Source: Brevibacillus_H sp041920465 (GTDB lineage Bacteria; Bacillota; Bacilli; Brevibacillales; Brevibacillaceae). From it: 64,000 bases of DNA. Location of the stretch: assembly GCA_041920465.1 (NCBI GenBank), contig JBHGXW010000013.1:4159-68158 (forward strand). Direction: 5' to 3'. Position numbers and translations under genes: made by a program. Below the pieces are notes generated by a model that saw only the letters and a list, made by a program, of their open reading frames with translations, ran no database searches and was not told the origin of the DNA. Below are positions 1 through 8,937 of the stretch, one piece after another (within the stretch, counting starts at the first letter, position 1; each line of letters opens with the position of its first letter).

Positions 1-989
1 ATCAAATTCTGTCAGAGTTTTGGCAATCCCAAAAAGAGCAGAAACCGTCTGATGAACTGTTGCCACTGGATGATCTCTTAACGCCAGATGTTCAAGCTCA
101 ATTGGCTTCTTCCAGTGCTTCAGAGAAGATTTCGGACCGGCAAGATTTGAAATTATCGGATGGGATACTATCGGATTTCCAAACGGATGAGAATACGGCA
201 GCTATAGAGCCAATCAAAACCACAGAGCTTACTGAGACTGACTTGGCAACTGATCTACCTGCAGATGTTTCTTTTCAAGCAGAAGAAGACGAGATTGTCT
301 ATCATTTTTCTGACGATGAAGAAGAGACGCCTCTTTTACCTGAAACGGGCATGTTAACGGAAGAAGTGAGTTACCTGGGTGAGGAAAAGGAGCAAGAGCT
401 GTTGGATACCTCTTTCGAAGAACAGGAAGAATGGTCCTTTCAAGCAGAAGAGGATTTGGTTCCGGAAGAGTTGCCAGAAGAATCGCCAGAAGAATCGCCA
501 GAAGAATCGCCACTAGAAACAGTTGAAGAATGGGCAGAAGATTCTTTTGGCAGAAAGCAGGAAGAGCATGCATCCAGGCTAAGCGCTGAGGAGCAAATAC
601 TGGTGCAAAAACATTACGAAATTGCATCAGATGCCCTGAAACAAAACGATTATCAAACTGCGCTAAGGCACTTGTCAGCGGCATTGGAGTATCCGCTGCC
701 GATTGCGACTCGCTATATGATTACCCGTGATTATGTGAAGATGCTGAAACAGATGGGGCTGTACGAACAGGCAATCCACATGCTCAGGTCATTGTTGGCC
801 GAGGCTGCTAATCTTTCATCTAACCGTCATTTAGAAATGGAAATCACCCACCATATCAAGTATATTGAGAGTGTTATGAGATTAGTTCGTTTGTACCAGA
901 AACCCAATCTCCCTTGGTCTCTCATACCTCCTGTAATTCTTCAGGAGGCGAAACAAGCTTGCGAGACCAGACATTTTCAAGAAGATTAA
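1..989 (+). CDS. 3' part of an acidic TPR-like protein, cut by window edge
   Basis: The frame is open from base 3 back to the window edge, and no early start codon has a ribosome binding site, so these 328 codons are the end of a longer gene. The visible protein has a Glu-rich low-complexity middle, including three copies of a 12-base unit near 474-510 that encodes Pro-Glu-Glu-Ser. A helical C-terminal third with TPR-like helix pairs follows (HYEIASDALKQNDYQTALRH begins it). The gene ends 53 bases before the PRC-barrel gene and probably shares its transcript. I do not recognise a named family. A scaffolding or pilus-related role would be a guess from position only. Confidence 0.7.
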   Translation, partial: QILSEFWQSQKEQKPSDELLPLDDLLTPDVQAQLASSSASEKISDRQDLKLSDGILSDFQTDENTAAIEPIKTTELTETDLATDLPADVSFQAEEDEIVYHFSDDEEETPLLPETGMLTEEVSYLGEEKEQELLDTSFEEQEEWSFQAEEDLVPEELPEESPEESPEESPLETVEEWAEDSFGRKQEEHASRLSAEEQILVQKHYEIASDALKQNDYQTALRHLSAALEYPLPIATRYMITRDYVKMLKQMGLYEQAIHMLRSLLAEAANLSSNRHLEMEITHHIKYIESVMRLVRLYQKPNLPWSLIPPVILQEAKQACETRHFQED

Positions 990-1042
990 CGGAATGATCA
1001 GGCACTGTAGCCGAGAAAGAATAAAAGGAGCGTATCGATCAG

Positions 1043-1780
1043 ATGAAACAGAGCAAAGAAGTTTTGGGCATGCCTATTATCAGCATTATGGATGGAAAAG
1101 ACATTGGAAAAGTGAAAAACTTTGTGATCAACCCCGATCTTCGCGGAATAGAGTTTTTAATCGTGCAAAATGATCAGTGGGAATTTGGCATCAAAGCCAT
1201 TCCGTTTAAACTTGTGGAAGGCTTAGGCGATTATGCCGTCACGATTGAGACGGAAGGGTCAGTGATTGATCTTGCCGATATTCCAGTTGCGAATGAGTTG
1301 CTCTCCAAAAATATTCAGATCAAAGGAAGCAGAATTATTACCAAAAAAGGACGTTTGCTAGGACAAGTTGCCGAATATTTCTTCTCGGAAGAAACAGGCA
1401 AGATTATCGGATGTGTGCTGGAACAAGACGGAGTAACCAAGGTTTTGCCGGAAGAATCCGTGCTTACATTTGGTAAAGATATCATGGTTGTCGCTGAAGA
1501 GGCTGATAAAACATTGGTGAATCAAAGTGAGTTTCTCTCTTCCCAAAACAGCGAGCAACAAGAGGAAGCTCCGGCTTTGGTTGAAGCACCGGTTTTGGAC
1601 GAGGTGGTAGATGCGGAGTTGCTGATGTTGGAAGGAAAAACTCTGACCAGCGATTTCTATGATGAAGAAGGCAATTTGCTTCTTGAAGAGGGTGGCGCTA
1701 TCTCCATGAGCTTCCTGGAAAAAGTGAAAGCAATGGGCCGCAATAAAATGGTTGAATTATCCTTGAAGGTAAAAGAATAA
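1043..1780 (+). CDS. PRC-barrel domain protein
   Basis: A 245-residue cytoplasmic protein with two PRC-barrel-like beta modules, about residues 1-75 and 80-150. The first begins with KEVLGMPIISIMDGKDIGKV and the second repeats the pattern with IKGSRIITKKGRLLGQV. An acidic linker and a short C-terminal module follow. PRC barrels are small beta barrels found in ribosome maturation, photosynthetic and sporulation proteins, so the domain does not fix a function. ATG start with AAAAGGAG 13 bases upstream. It lies between an acidic TPR-like gene and a VanW-family gene, ahead of the pilus operon; any link to pili is inference from position. Confidence 0.8.
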   Translation: MKQSKEVLGMPIISIMDGKDIGKVKNFVINPDLRGIEFLIVQNDQWEFGIKAIPFKLVEGLGDYAVTIETEGSVIDLADIPVANELLSKNIQIKGSRIITKKGRLLGQVAEYFFSEETGKIIGCVLEQDGVTKVLPEESVLTFGKDIMVVAEEADKTLVNQSEFLSSQNSEQQEEAPALVEAPVLDEVVDAELLMLEGKTLTSDFYDEEGNLLLEEGGAISMSFLEKVKAMGRNKMVELSLKVKE

Positions 1781-1834
1781 TTTGTCTAACTATAAATGAA
1801 ATAGGAAAGTGTTGATTGGCGGTGACATGAGCGA

Positions 1835-3466
1835 GTGCTAGAGAGAAAGTACCTCACACAATTCTCGATTGTGACAGTATTGTTATTTCTGCAAGCTATC
1901 GTGTTCAGTTCACTCGCCCTTTTTATTTCAGGAGAATGGCAGAAAAGTGCGGATTCACAAGAACAGGTATTAGGAGAAATTCGGATAGCCGGACTGACAC
2001 TGTCCGGATTAAGCCGGCAAGAAGCGGAGCAACGGTTGTTACCCGTCGTCCGTCGGATAGCCGTCTCCCCCATTTCCCTTTCATTGGATGGAAACCTGCA
2101 TCAAATTAATCCTACCAAGCTTAAGTTGACGGTCGATTTGCAAAAGACACTTGCTGAAGCGATGGAGCTTTCGCGTGAACAATCAGGAATACTCGCTTGG
2201 TGGGATCGTTTGTTCGGAGAATCCTTGCCCGTCGAGGTTAATCTGAGGCTTGCGTATGATCGCGGGGAACTCTCCAGGCAGGTGATCGAGATCAGCAAAC
2301 AAATTGATCGAAAAGCGATTCCTGCCACTCTGCGCATATCGGGCAAATCGGCTGTGGTTGTTCCTGAAGTGGAAGGATATCGAGTGAATGTGGACCAGAC
2401 CGTAGCCAAAATCGAAACCGCTTTGCAAAAAGGGGGGCAGGCAACCTCCATACCCATTGTGGTGGAGAAGGATATTCCTGCAATTACCCGGACTACTTTG
2501 GCGGGAGCCGACACGTTTTTGGGCGAACAGGAAACAGTGATAAACGCTGCTGTGCCAAAACGGTTAAACAACGTCGTCAAAGCTGCTCAGTTGTTGGATG
2601 GAACGGTATTATTGCCACAGCAGCTCTTTTCTTTTTTGGATCGTGTTGGCCCGTTTGTCGCGGAAAAGGGATACGAACCTGTCCCTGTTCTGGAAGATGA
2701 AGAAATACCTGACGGTGTAGCGGGAGGAGCGACACAAGTAGCGTCCACCTTGTATGTGGCGGCTGTTAAATCCCATCTTCCCATTGTGGAGAGGCATAAC
2801 AACAGGCGTCCGGTTGAATTTCTGCCGATCGGCGAGGATGCCTATGTGGATGGTAAAGAGTTTGATCTTCGGTTTATAAACCGTACTTCTGCCGCAATTT
2901 TTATCCATGCCGAGGTCATTAATCAAAAGCTTCGCGTAGCTTTGTTCGGCGCCACGCCGACAGAAGGGGAAGTAACCCTGGAAATCAAAAATGAAGAGAC
3001 GTTTCCGCCTGACACGATAGTACGGGTGGACCCGGAACTGCCGCCAGGCGGAGAGAGAATTGTCAGGATCGGAAAAGCGGGTCTTCGGGCAAAGGTTTAC
3101 ACGGTATGGAAAGACAAAAGCGGAAAAGAGCATAGGGAGTTATTGTCTGATAATTTTTATAAGCCACTGCATAATATTATTGCTTCAGGCCCAGGAAAAG
3201 AAGGGGAAGAAAACAAGAATCAGGATGCTTCACAGCAGGATGGAAGCCTCTTTTTGCCTGACACGTCAATCGACAGCTCCGGTTCTTCCGGCAATAACAA
3301 CAGGAATACCGGCAGCAATGATACTGGCAGCACCGATACGGGAAGCAGACGCCCGCCTGATATAGACCCGCTTCCCGAGAACATGGCACCAGCACAATCA
3401 GGATCTTCGGGCAGCAGTAACTCGGGAGCGAAACAGAAGAAACCGGAGATTATTTATCTGAACTAG
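1835..3466 (+). CDS. VanW family cell-envelope protein
   Basis: A 543-residue protein with one N-terminal membrane segment (about residues 8-30), so probably anchored outside the cell. Residues about 60-215 resemble the peptidoglycan-binding domain usually found before VanW domains. Residues about 225-375 form the VanW domain, with a recognisable core GGATQVASTLYVAAVKS. The last ~70 residues are rich in Ser, Gly, Asn and Thr, typical of a wall-spanning or disordered tail. Start is GTG with GGTGA shortly upstream; no better start is seen. The stop is 17 bases before pilB. VanW proteins are linked to the cell wall but their biochemistry is poorly known; this one is a candidate wall partner of the pilus. 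Confidence 0.82.
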   Translation: MLERKYLTQFSIVTVLLFLQAIVFSSLALFISGEWQKSADSQEQVLGEIRIAGLTLSGLSRQEAEQRLLPVVRRIAVSPISLSLDGNLHQINPTKLKLTVDLQKTLAEAMELSREQSGILAWWDRLFGESLPVEVNLRLAYDRGELSRQVIEISKQIDRKAIPATLRISGKSAVVVPEVEGYRVNVDQTVAKIETALQKGGQATSIPIVVEKDIPAITRTTLAGADTFLGEQETVINAAVPKRLNNVVKAAQLLDGTVLLPQQLFSFLDRVGPFVAEKGYEPVPVLEDEEIPDGVAGGATQVASTLYVAAVKSHLPIVERHNNRRPVEFLPIGEDAYVDGKEFDLRFINRTSAAIFIHAEVINQKLRVALFGATPTEGEVTLEIKNEETFPPDTIVRVDPELPPGGERIVRIGKAGLRAKVYTVWKDKSGKEHRELLSDNFYKPLHNIIASGPGKEGEENKNQDASQQDGSLFLPDTSIDSSGSSGNNNRNTGSNDTGSTDTGSRRPPDIDPLPENMAPAQSGSSGSSNSGAKQKKPEIIYLN

Positions 3467-3483
3467 GGGAGGAGGATAAGTCC

Positions 3484-5142
3484 ATGAGCCGCAAGCGTCT
3501 GGGTGATATTTTGGTCGAAAGTGGAATTATCACGGAACAACAGCTGCAGGAAGCTTTGGCCGAGCAGAAAAAATCAAAGCTGAAGCTGGGAGACCATTTG
3601 CTTCAGCAGGGCTACATAACCGAACAGCAGCTGATAGAAATTCTCGAGTTCCAGTTGGGGATTCCTCACGTAAGCCTGTTTCGCTACAAACTGGACACCT
3701 CCCTCTCCAGTGTCGTCTCGGAAGACATTGCGAAGCGTTACTCCCTTGTCCCGTTGAAGCGGGAAGGAAACAAGCTGACCGTTGCGATGGTGGATCCGCT
3801 TGACTACTTTGCCATCGACGAGTTACGGTTAAGCACAGGATTTGTGATCGAGACCGTTATCGCCACCCGGGATGAGGTTCAGCGAGCGATTGCCCGCATG
3901 TACAGCATGCAGGGTTCGGTCAAGGAACTGATGGAAGGCATGGGGGAAGGGGAAGAAATCGAGGAGTCCCGCATCATAGACGAAGATTCCCCGATTGTCC
4001 GGCTGGTAAACCAGATGTTCGAGCAGGCTATCCAGTTTCGCGCCAGCGACATCCATATAGATCCACAGGAGGACGGCATCCGCATCCGCTTCCGTGTAGA
4101 CGGTGTGCTGCGGACGGAAAGAGTGCTGCCCCGCCATATGGTGGGAATTTTAACTGCCCGCCTCAAAATTATGGCTAACCTGAATATTGCGGAGCGGCGG
4201 GTTCCCCAGGACGGACGGATTCAGCTAAATATCGCCTACAAGGAGATCGATGTGCGGGTTTCTTCTCTTCCAACAATTTATGGAGAGAAGATTGTCATGC
4301 GTCTGTTGGATGTGTCCAATGCGTTGATCGACATCGAAAAACTGGGATTGACCAACCGCAATTTGGGGTTTTTCCGGGATCTGATCAGCCGCCCGAACGG
4401 AATTTTGTTGGTAACGGGACCTACGGGAAGCGGCAAGTCCACTACCTTGTATGCGGCCTTGAACCACTTGAATCAAGAGTCGGTCAACATCATCACGGTA
4501 GAAGACCCTGTGGAATACCAACTGGAAGGGATCAATCAGGTGCACGTCAATGAAGCGATCGGATTGTCATTTGCCTCTGCTCTCCGTTCCATCCTCCGCC
4601 AGGACCCGGACATCGTGATGGTAGGGGAGATTCGCGATACGGAGACTGCCGAGATTGCCATAAGGGCTGCTTTAACAGGCCACTTGGTGTTAAGCACCCT
4701 GCATACCAATGATGCCGTCAGCAGCATTACGCGATTGATCGATATGGGGATTCCGCCGTTCCTGCTTGCTTCTTCTTTGAACGGAGTGCTATCCCAGCGG
4801 CTGGTGCGGCGAATTTGCAAGGATTGCAAGACGGAATATCCTGCCACTGAACAAGAGAAGGCCCTGTTTGCGCAGCGGGGACTAAAGGTCGAGACGCTTT
4901 GGAGAGGAAAAGGCTGCGGAAGCTGCAGCTTGACAGGCTATCGGGGAAGGGTCGCCGTGCACGAAATTTTCAAAATGGACGATCATTTGCGCAATATGAT
5001 TACCCAACGTCTGCCTGCGTCTGAATACAAGAAGTACGCGATGAAACACGGGATGATCCTGTTGTTTGACGACGGATTGTTGAAGGTGAAACAAGGAATC
5101 ACCACCATGGATGAAATTTATCGGATTGCCCTTGCCGAATAG
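3484..5142 (+). CDS. pilB: Type IV pilus extension ATPase PilB/GspE
   Basis: A 552-residue hexameric motor ATPase that powers pilus assembly from the cytoplasm. An N-terminal MshEN-type domain (about residues 1-140) starts with RLGDILVESGIITEQQLQEA; this domain often binds nucleotide or c-di-GMP in the family. The core has Walker A GPTGSGKST near residue 315, an Asp box, Walker B DPDIVMVGEIRD and a His box LSTLHTNDA. A zinc tetracysteine (CKDC and CGSC pairs) follows, which marks the PilB/GspE branch rather than PilT. ATG start preceded by GGGGAGGAGG. First gene of the pilB-pilT-pilC string. Confidence 0.95.
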   Translation: MSRKRLGDILVESGIITEQQLQEALAEQKKSKLKLGDHLLQQGYITEQQLIEILEFQLGIPHVSLFRYKLDTSLSSVVSEDIAKRYSLVPLKREGNKLTVAMVDPLDYFAIDELRLSTGFVIETVIATRDEVQRAIARMYSMQGSVKELMEGMGEGEEIEESRIIDEDSPIVRLVNQMFEQAIQFRASDIHIDPQEDGIRIRFRVDGVLRTERVLPRHMVGILTARLKIMANLNIAERRVPQDGRIQLNIAYKEIDVRVSSLPTIYGEKIVMRLLDVSNALIDIEKLGLTNRNLGFFRDLISRPNGILLVTGPTGSGKSTTLYAALNHLNQESVNIITVEDPVEYQLEGINQVHVNEAIGLSFASALRSILRQDPDIVMVGEIRDTETAEIAIRAALTGHLVLSTLHTNDAVSSITRLIDMGIPPFLLASSLNGVLSQRLVRRICKDCKTEYPATEQEKALFAQRGLKVETLWRGKGCGSCSLTGYRGRVAVHEIFKMDDHLRNMITQRLPASEYKKYAMKHGMILLFDDGLLKVKQGITTMDEIYRIALAE

Positions 5143-5168
5143 AGGGAGACAAGCCGGAGGTGACGCAT

Positions 5169-6212
5169 TTGAGTTCAGTCGATATAAAGAAGCTGTTAAA
5201 ATACGCCTTCGATAAAGGCGCTTCCGACCTGCACATTACCGTTGGCTCTGCCCCTGTCTTTCGAATTGACGGAGACCTGAAGCGGCTGGACATTCCGCCT
5301 TTGCAGCCAAGTGATACGGAAGCGATGGCAAGGGAGTTAATCAGTGAACAGATGTATCCCAAGTTTATGGAAAAAGGCGAGCTGGACTTTTCCTATGGAT
5401 TGCCCGGCACGTCCCGTTTTCGGATCAATGCCTATCATCAACGGGGCTGCATCGGGATCGTCGCCCGGGTCATTCCTACCAGCATTCCGACATTGGAAGA
5501 ACTGCAGCTGCCGGAAATCCTCCGGAAATTTTGCCACAAACCACAAGGCTTGGTGCTGGTGACAGGGCCTACCGGAAGCGGGAAGTCCACCACTCTGGCG
5601 GCGATGATCGATTATATCAACCGCACCATGCGCAAGCACATCATTACACTGGAAGATCCGATCGAGTATCTGCACAAGCACCAGCTCTCGATCGTCAACC
5701 AGCGGGAGATCGGATTTGACACCAGCAACTTCGCCAACGGCCTCAGAGCCTCCCTGCGGCAAGATCCTGACGTCATTCTGGTCGGCGAGATGCGCGATCT
5801 GGAGACGATTACCACAGCCATTACCGCTGCGGAAACAGGCCACCTGGTCTTTGCCACGCTGCATACTTCCGACGCTCCGCAAACGATTGACCGGATCATC
5901 GACGTCATGCCTGGACACCAGCAGCCGCAAATCAGGCTTCAGCTTGCTTCCGTTTTGGTTGGTATCGTCTCGCAGCGCCTCTTCCCCAAAGTGGGCGGCG
6001 GCAGAGCGGTAGCGACGGAGATTCTCGTCAACACGCCAGCCATCGCCAATCTGATCCGGATCGAGAAGGTTCACCAGATCAAGAGCCTCTTGCAAACGGG
6101 ACGGGACTTCGGGATGCACACGCTGGAGACATCGATCAAGGATCTGATCGCAAGTGGCACCATCACGCGGGAATCAGCCCAGCACTTCCTGCAGGAAAGG
6201 GCGTTGGACTAG
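5169..6212 (+). CDS. pilT: Type IV pilus retraction ATPase PilT
   Basis: A 347-residue ATPase that depolymerises the pilus and drives twitching or DNA uptake. Walker A GPTGSGKSTT lies near residue 133, Walker B is DPDVILVGEMRD and the His-box region is FATLHTSDA. It lacks the tetracysteine and the long N-terminal domain of PilB, as expected for PilT. I choose TTG at 5169: the ribosome binding site GGAGGTGA at 5157-5164 is correctly spaced for it, whereas the GTG at 5160 lies inside that site. A dedicated PilT next to PilB means the pilus should be retractable, unlike the short competence pseudopilus of B. subtilis. Confidence 0.93.
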   Translation: MSSVDIKKLLKYAFDKGASDLHITVGSAPVFRIDGDLKRLDIPPLQPSDTEAMARELISEQMYPKFMEKGELDFSYGLPGTSRFRINAYHQRGCIGIVARVIPTSIPTLEELQLPEILRKFCHKPQGLVLVTGPTGSGKSTTLAAMIDYINRTMRKHIITLEDPIEYLHKHQLSIVNQREIGFDTSNFANGLRASLRQDPDVILVGEMRDLETITTAITAAETGHLVFATLHTSDAPQTIDRIIDVMPGHQQPQIRLQLASVLVGIVSQRLFPKVGGGRAVATEILVNTPAIANLIRIEKVHQIKSLLQTGRDFGMHTLETSIKDLIASGTITRESAQHFLQERALD

Positions 6213-7421
6213 ATGCCGACGTTCGTCTATGAAGCAAAGGTACGGGACGGAAAGCGCAAAAAAGGCAGGATCGAATCAAGCAGCAAACCGATGGCTGTAG
6301 CCGAGCTGAAGCGGCAGGGGGTCATAGTTCTCTCCATTGAACAGGAGACAAAAGGCTTCCTGCAAAAGGAAATCTATATCGGAAAGCCGGTCAAAAACCA
6401 GGATTTCGTTGTTTTTTTGCGGCAGTTGGCCACCCTGATTCGCGCCGGAATTGGAATTGTTGATTCGATCCGCATTCTGGCTCAGCAGACGGAAAGCAAG
6501 GCCCTTCGCAAGATTTTGACGGAAGTGGAGGCCGATTTGCGCAAAGGGGTACAGCTATCCGAATCTTGTTCCAAGTACCCCAAAGTGTTTGAACCGCTCT
6601 ATCTCAGCATGATTCGCGCAGGGGAAGCGTCAGGTAACATGGAGCTTGTGTTGGATCGGTTGGCTACTTTTTATGAGAAGTCGTATTACACAAAAGAAAA
6701 GATAAAATCAGCCATGACCTATCCGATCACAATTGGGATTTTGGCGATTATTGTTACTGCTTACCTGCTAACCAATATTGTACCAACATTTGTGGGGATG
6801 TTTGCCAGTTTTCATGCAGAACTACCGAAAATCACCAAAATTGTCATGGCGTTAAGCAAAAGTTTAACCGAGACCTGGTACCTATATTTCCTTGCGCTGA
6901 TTGTCATAACGATTGGTTTTCGGATAATTGTCAATACAACCAGTGGACGATTTTTGGTTGATTATGCTAAACTGAAATTGCCTATTTTCGGGAAATTATT
7001 ACAAAAAGGATCGCTGGCCAGAATGAGCCGTACCTTAAGCACGTTGTTTTCCAGCTCGGTGCCCATCCTGCAGGCGCTGGCGATCGTTGAGGATGTGGTG
7101 GGCAATCAGGTAATCAGCAAGGCAATTAACGAATCAAAGCAAAGCTTGAAAGAGGGACGGCCGCTTTCCGAACCGTTAAAAAAGGCATGGGTGTTTCCTC
7201 CGCTTGTCTCCCGCATGATTGCGGTCGGCGAAGAGACAGGCTCGCTTGACTTGATGCTGGAGAAGATCGCCGATTTTTATGAAGCGGAAGTGGACAACTC
7301 CGTGGATAAGATGAAATCATTGATAGAGCCAATCATGATTGTGTTTCTTGCAACTATTGTCGGTACGATCGTGTTGTCTATCATGGTTCCTATGTTCGAG
7401 ATATTTAGTAAAGTGCACTAA
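6213..7421 (+). CDS. pilC: Type IV pilus inner-membrane platform protein PilC
   Basis: A 402-residue polytopic membrane protein of the GspF/PilC family, the platform on which PilB and PilT act. Two homologous cytoplasmic GspF domains are visible, about residues 70-190 and 270-395; each is followed by hydrophobic membrane segments (about 170-190, 225-245 and 375-395). Typical motifs are FLRQLATLIRAGI in the first copy and MSRTLSTLFSSSVPILQAL in the second. The ATG directly abuts the pilT stop, with AGGAAAGGG about 12 bases upstream, so translation is probably coupled. Confidence 0.93.
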   Translation: MPTFVYEAKVRDGKRKKGRIESSSKPMAVAELKRQGVIVLSIEQETKGFLQKEIYIGKPVKNQDFVVFLRQLATLIRAGIGIVDSIRILAQQTESKALRKILTEVEADLRKGVQLSESCSKYPKVFEPLYLSMIRAGEASGNMELVLDRLATFYEKSYYTKEKIKSAMTYPITIGILAIIVTAYLLTNIVPTFVGMFASFHAELPKITKIVMALSKSLTETWYLYFLALIVITIGFRIIVNTTSGRFLVDYAKLKLPIFGKLLQKGSLARMSRTLSTLFSSSVPILQALAIVEDVVGNQVISKAINESKQSLKEGRPLSEPLKKAWVFPPLVSRMIAVGEETGSLDLMLEKIADFYEAEVDNSVDKMKSLIEPIMIVFLATIVGTIVLSIMVPMFEIFSKVH

Positions 7422-7446
7422 TTTATATTTATAGGAGGTTTTAAAA

Positions 7447-7911
7447 ATGTTGAAAAAAATATTAAAGAATCAGAGAGGTTTAACATTGATTGAGTTGCTT
7501 GCTGTACTTGTAATTATAGGTATTGTAGCAGCTATTGCTATACCAGCAATTGGAAATGTAATTGATAATGCTCGAAGAGACGCACACGTTGCCAATGCCA
7601 AAATGATGGCAGATGCTGCAAGACAATGGCTTTCGGCCAATCCTAACCAGTTTGCTACTGGGAATACAGCGACAGTTACATTGCAAACACTGAATCAACA
7701 AGGGTATATTAACGTCCCTTCTTTCCCAGGTGGAGGAAATACTTATGATCCTGCAAGCTGTCAAGTGACAATAACAAGGACAGCTATTGCAGGTACAACT
7801 CAAAATTTCAATTACACATATACAGTTCGTCTAAGAGCAGACGGTGTTACAAATGATATTCTTAATCAAAATGCAGACACCGCGACGAGAGCCGACGTAA
7901 ACCTGCCATAA
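7447..7911 (+). CDS. Type IV pilin
   Basis: A 154-residue prepilin. The leader is 11 residues and ends in Gly, with the processing site RG/LTLIELLAVLVIIGIV. Glu5 of the mature protein is present, and the N-terminal hydrophobic helix carries conserved prolines. The C-terminal part is a small globular domain of unknown surface; a single Cys is seen, so no internal disulfide. A strong ribosome binding site (ATAGGAGGT) precedes the ATG. This is the only pilin gene in the operon. Its sequence is visibly more AT-rich than pilT or pilD, which could reflect transfer or different codon selection. A perfect terminator follows, so the pilin probably ends the pilBTC transcript. Confidence 0.93.
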   Translation: MLKKILKNQRGLTLIELLAVLVIIGIVAAIAIPAIGNVIDNARRDAHVANAKMMADAARQWLSANPNQFATGNTATVTLQTLNQQGYINVPSFPGGGNTYDPASCQVTITRTAIAGTTQNFNYTYTVRLRADGVTNDILNQNADTATRADVNLP

Positions 7912-7929
7912 TTTAATGGTTTAATTCTC

Positions 7930-7964
7930 AACTTCTTCTCTCAACAGGGAGAAGAAGTTTTTCA
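7930..7964 (+). terminator. Rho-independent terminator after the pilin gene
   Basis: Perfect 11-bp inverted repeat AACTTCTTCTC / GAGAAGAAGTT with an 8-base loop, followed by TTTT. It lies 19 bases after the pilin stop and probably lets the pilin be expressed at higher level than pilD downstream. Confidence 0.8.
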
Positions 7965-7989
7965 TGTCCATCGAAATTAGGTGAACCCG

Positions 7990-8748
7990 ATGCTTATTGT
8001 TAGTCTATTAATCTTCTTCCTCCTCGGCCTCCTCTTCGGCTCCTTCTTCAATGTAGTCGGGCTGCGTGTTCCGATGGGAGAATCGATTATCCATCCGCCC
8101 TCGCACTGTCCCAACTGTGAGACGAGGTTGAGAGCAAGCCAGCTAATACCGGTACTATCTTATCTGATCAGCCGCGGCAGATGCCGGACTTGCCGTATGA
8201 CGATTTCTCCCATTTATCCGCTGATGGAATTGGCGACGGGAGTGGGCTTTGCTCTCGTCTTTTCGGTTTACGGACCGAGTTGGGAGACATTGGCGGGAGT
8301 TTGCTTTGTCTCTTTGCTTGCCATCATCACGGTGTCGGATATCCGCTACCGGCTGATCCCGGACAAGGTTGTGTTCACTTTTCTGGCTTTGTTTCTGATC
8401 CTTCGCTTCCTCGTTCATCCCACCCAGCCGTTTTGGCTGCACCTGCTTGGGATGACAGTCGGCTTTTGCTTGTTTTTGCTTCTGGCTGTTCTGTACAAGG
8501 GCGGGGTTGGCGGCGGAGATATCAAGCTGTATGCCGTAATCGGTCTGTTTCTGGGGGTGAAGCTGCTGGTTTTGGGAGTCTTTTTATCCTCTTTGCTAGG
8601 CACGGTTTACGGGATTTTTTTGATGATCAGGCGCAGGGCAGACCGTAAAACCGCAATTCCGTTCGGCCCTTTTATCGCTTTGGGCTCGTTTCTTGCCTAT
8701 TTGTACGGGCAAGAGTTGATCTCGTGGTATATGCATTTTTACGTGTAA
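7990..8748 (+). CDS. pilD: Prepilin peptidase / N-methyltransferase PilD
   Basis: A 252-residue polytopic membrane aspartyl protease that cleaves the pilin leader and methylates the new N-terminus. The N-terminal zinc-type domain has two CxxC pairs (CPNC at 40-43, CRTC at 65-68), often linked to the methylase activity. Catalytic aspartates sit in DIRYRLIPD and in the GxGD motif GGGDIKLYA. ATG at 7990 is preferred over GTG at 7981 because AGGTGA (7979-7984) is correctly spaced for the ATG. It occupies the place of comC in B. subtilis. Confidence 0.92.
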   Translation: MLIVSLLIFFLLGLLFGSFFNVVGLRVPMGESIIHPPSHCPNCETRLRASQLIPVLSYLISRGRCRTCRMTISPIYPLMELATGVGFALVFSVYGPSWETLAGVCFVSLLAIITVSDIRYRLIPDKVVFTFLALFLILRFLVHPTQPFWLHLLGMTVGFCLFLLLAVLYKGGVGGGDIKLYAVIGLFLGVKLLVLGVFLSSLLGTVYGIFLMIRRRADRKTAIPFGPFIALGSFLAYLYGQELISWYMHFYV

Positions 8749-8753
8749 GTATG

Positions 8754-8796
8754 CCCCAATCCGCCTTAAAGAGATGGCTATAGTTGGGGAATTTTT
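8754..8796 (+). terminator. Possible terminator after pilD
   Basis: CCCCAA at 8754-8759 pairs with TTGGGG at 8784-8789 across a 24-base loop that can form a small inner GCC/GGC stem; AATTTTT follows. The long loop makes it weaker than the other terminators in the window. The rest of the 190-bp gap to pilM holds nothing I can name. Confidence 0.4.
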
Positions 8797-8937
8797 CAAA
8801 AGCGGACAAGAATCACAAGTGGCTTAGCAGGCAGGTATGTGATGAATGATGTCGAATTAATGGTAAGCTAACCTGTTTTGCCGTCAAAATTCGATGGAGG
8901 TTGGCCGATGCAGTAAGCAAGAAAGGATTCGAGGGAG

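Noticed and set aside
5160..5168. GTG at 5160 as pilT start
   Set aside because: It lies within the ribosome binding site GGAGGTGA; TTG at 5169 is properly spaced.
5337..6119. A 260-codon open frame on the minus strand
   Set aside because: Shadow of pilT caused by codon bias; no start signal.
8749..8937. Possible c-di-GMP riboswitch before pilM
   Set aside because: Such switches often control pilus genes, but I could not find the GEMM core motifs here or before pilB.
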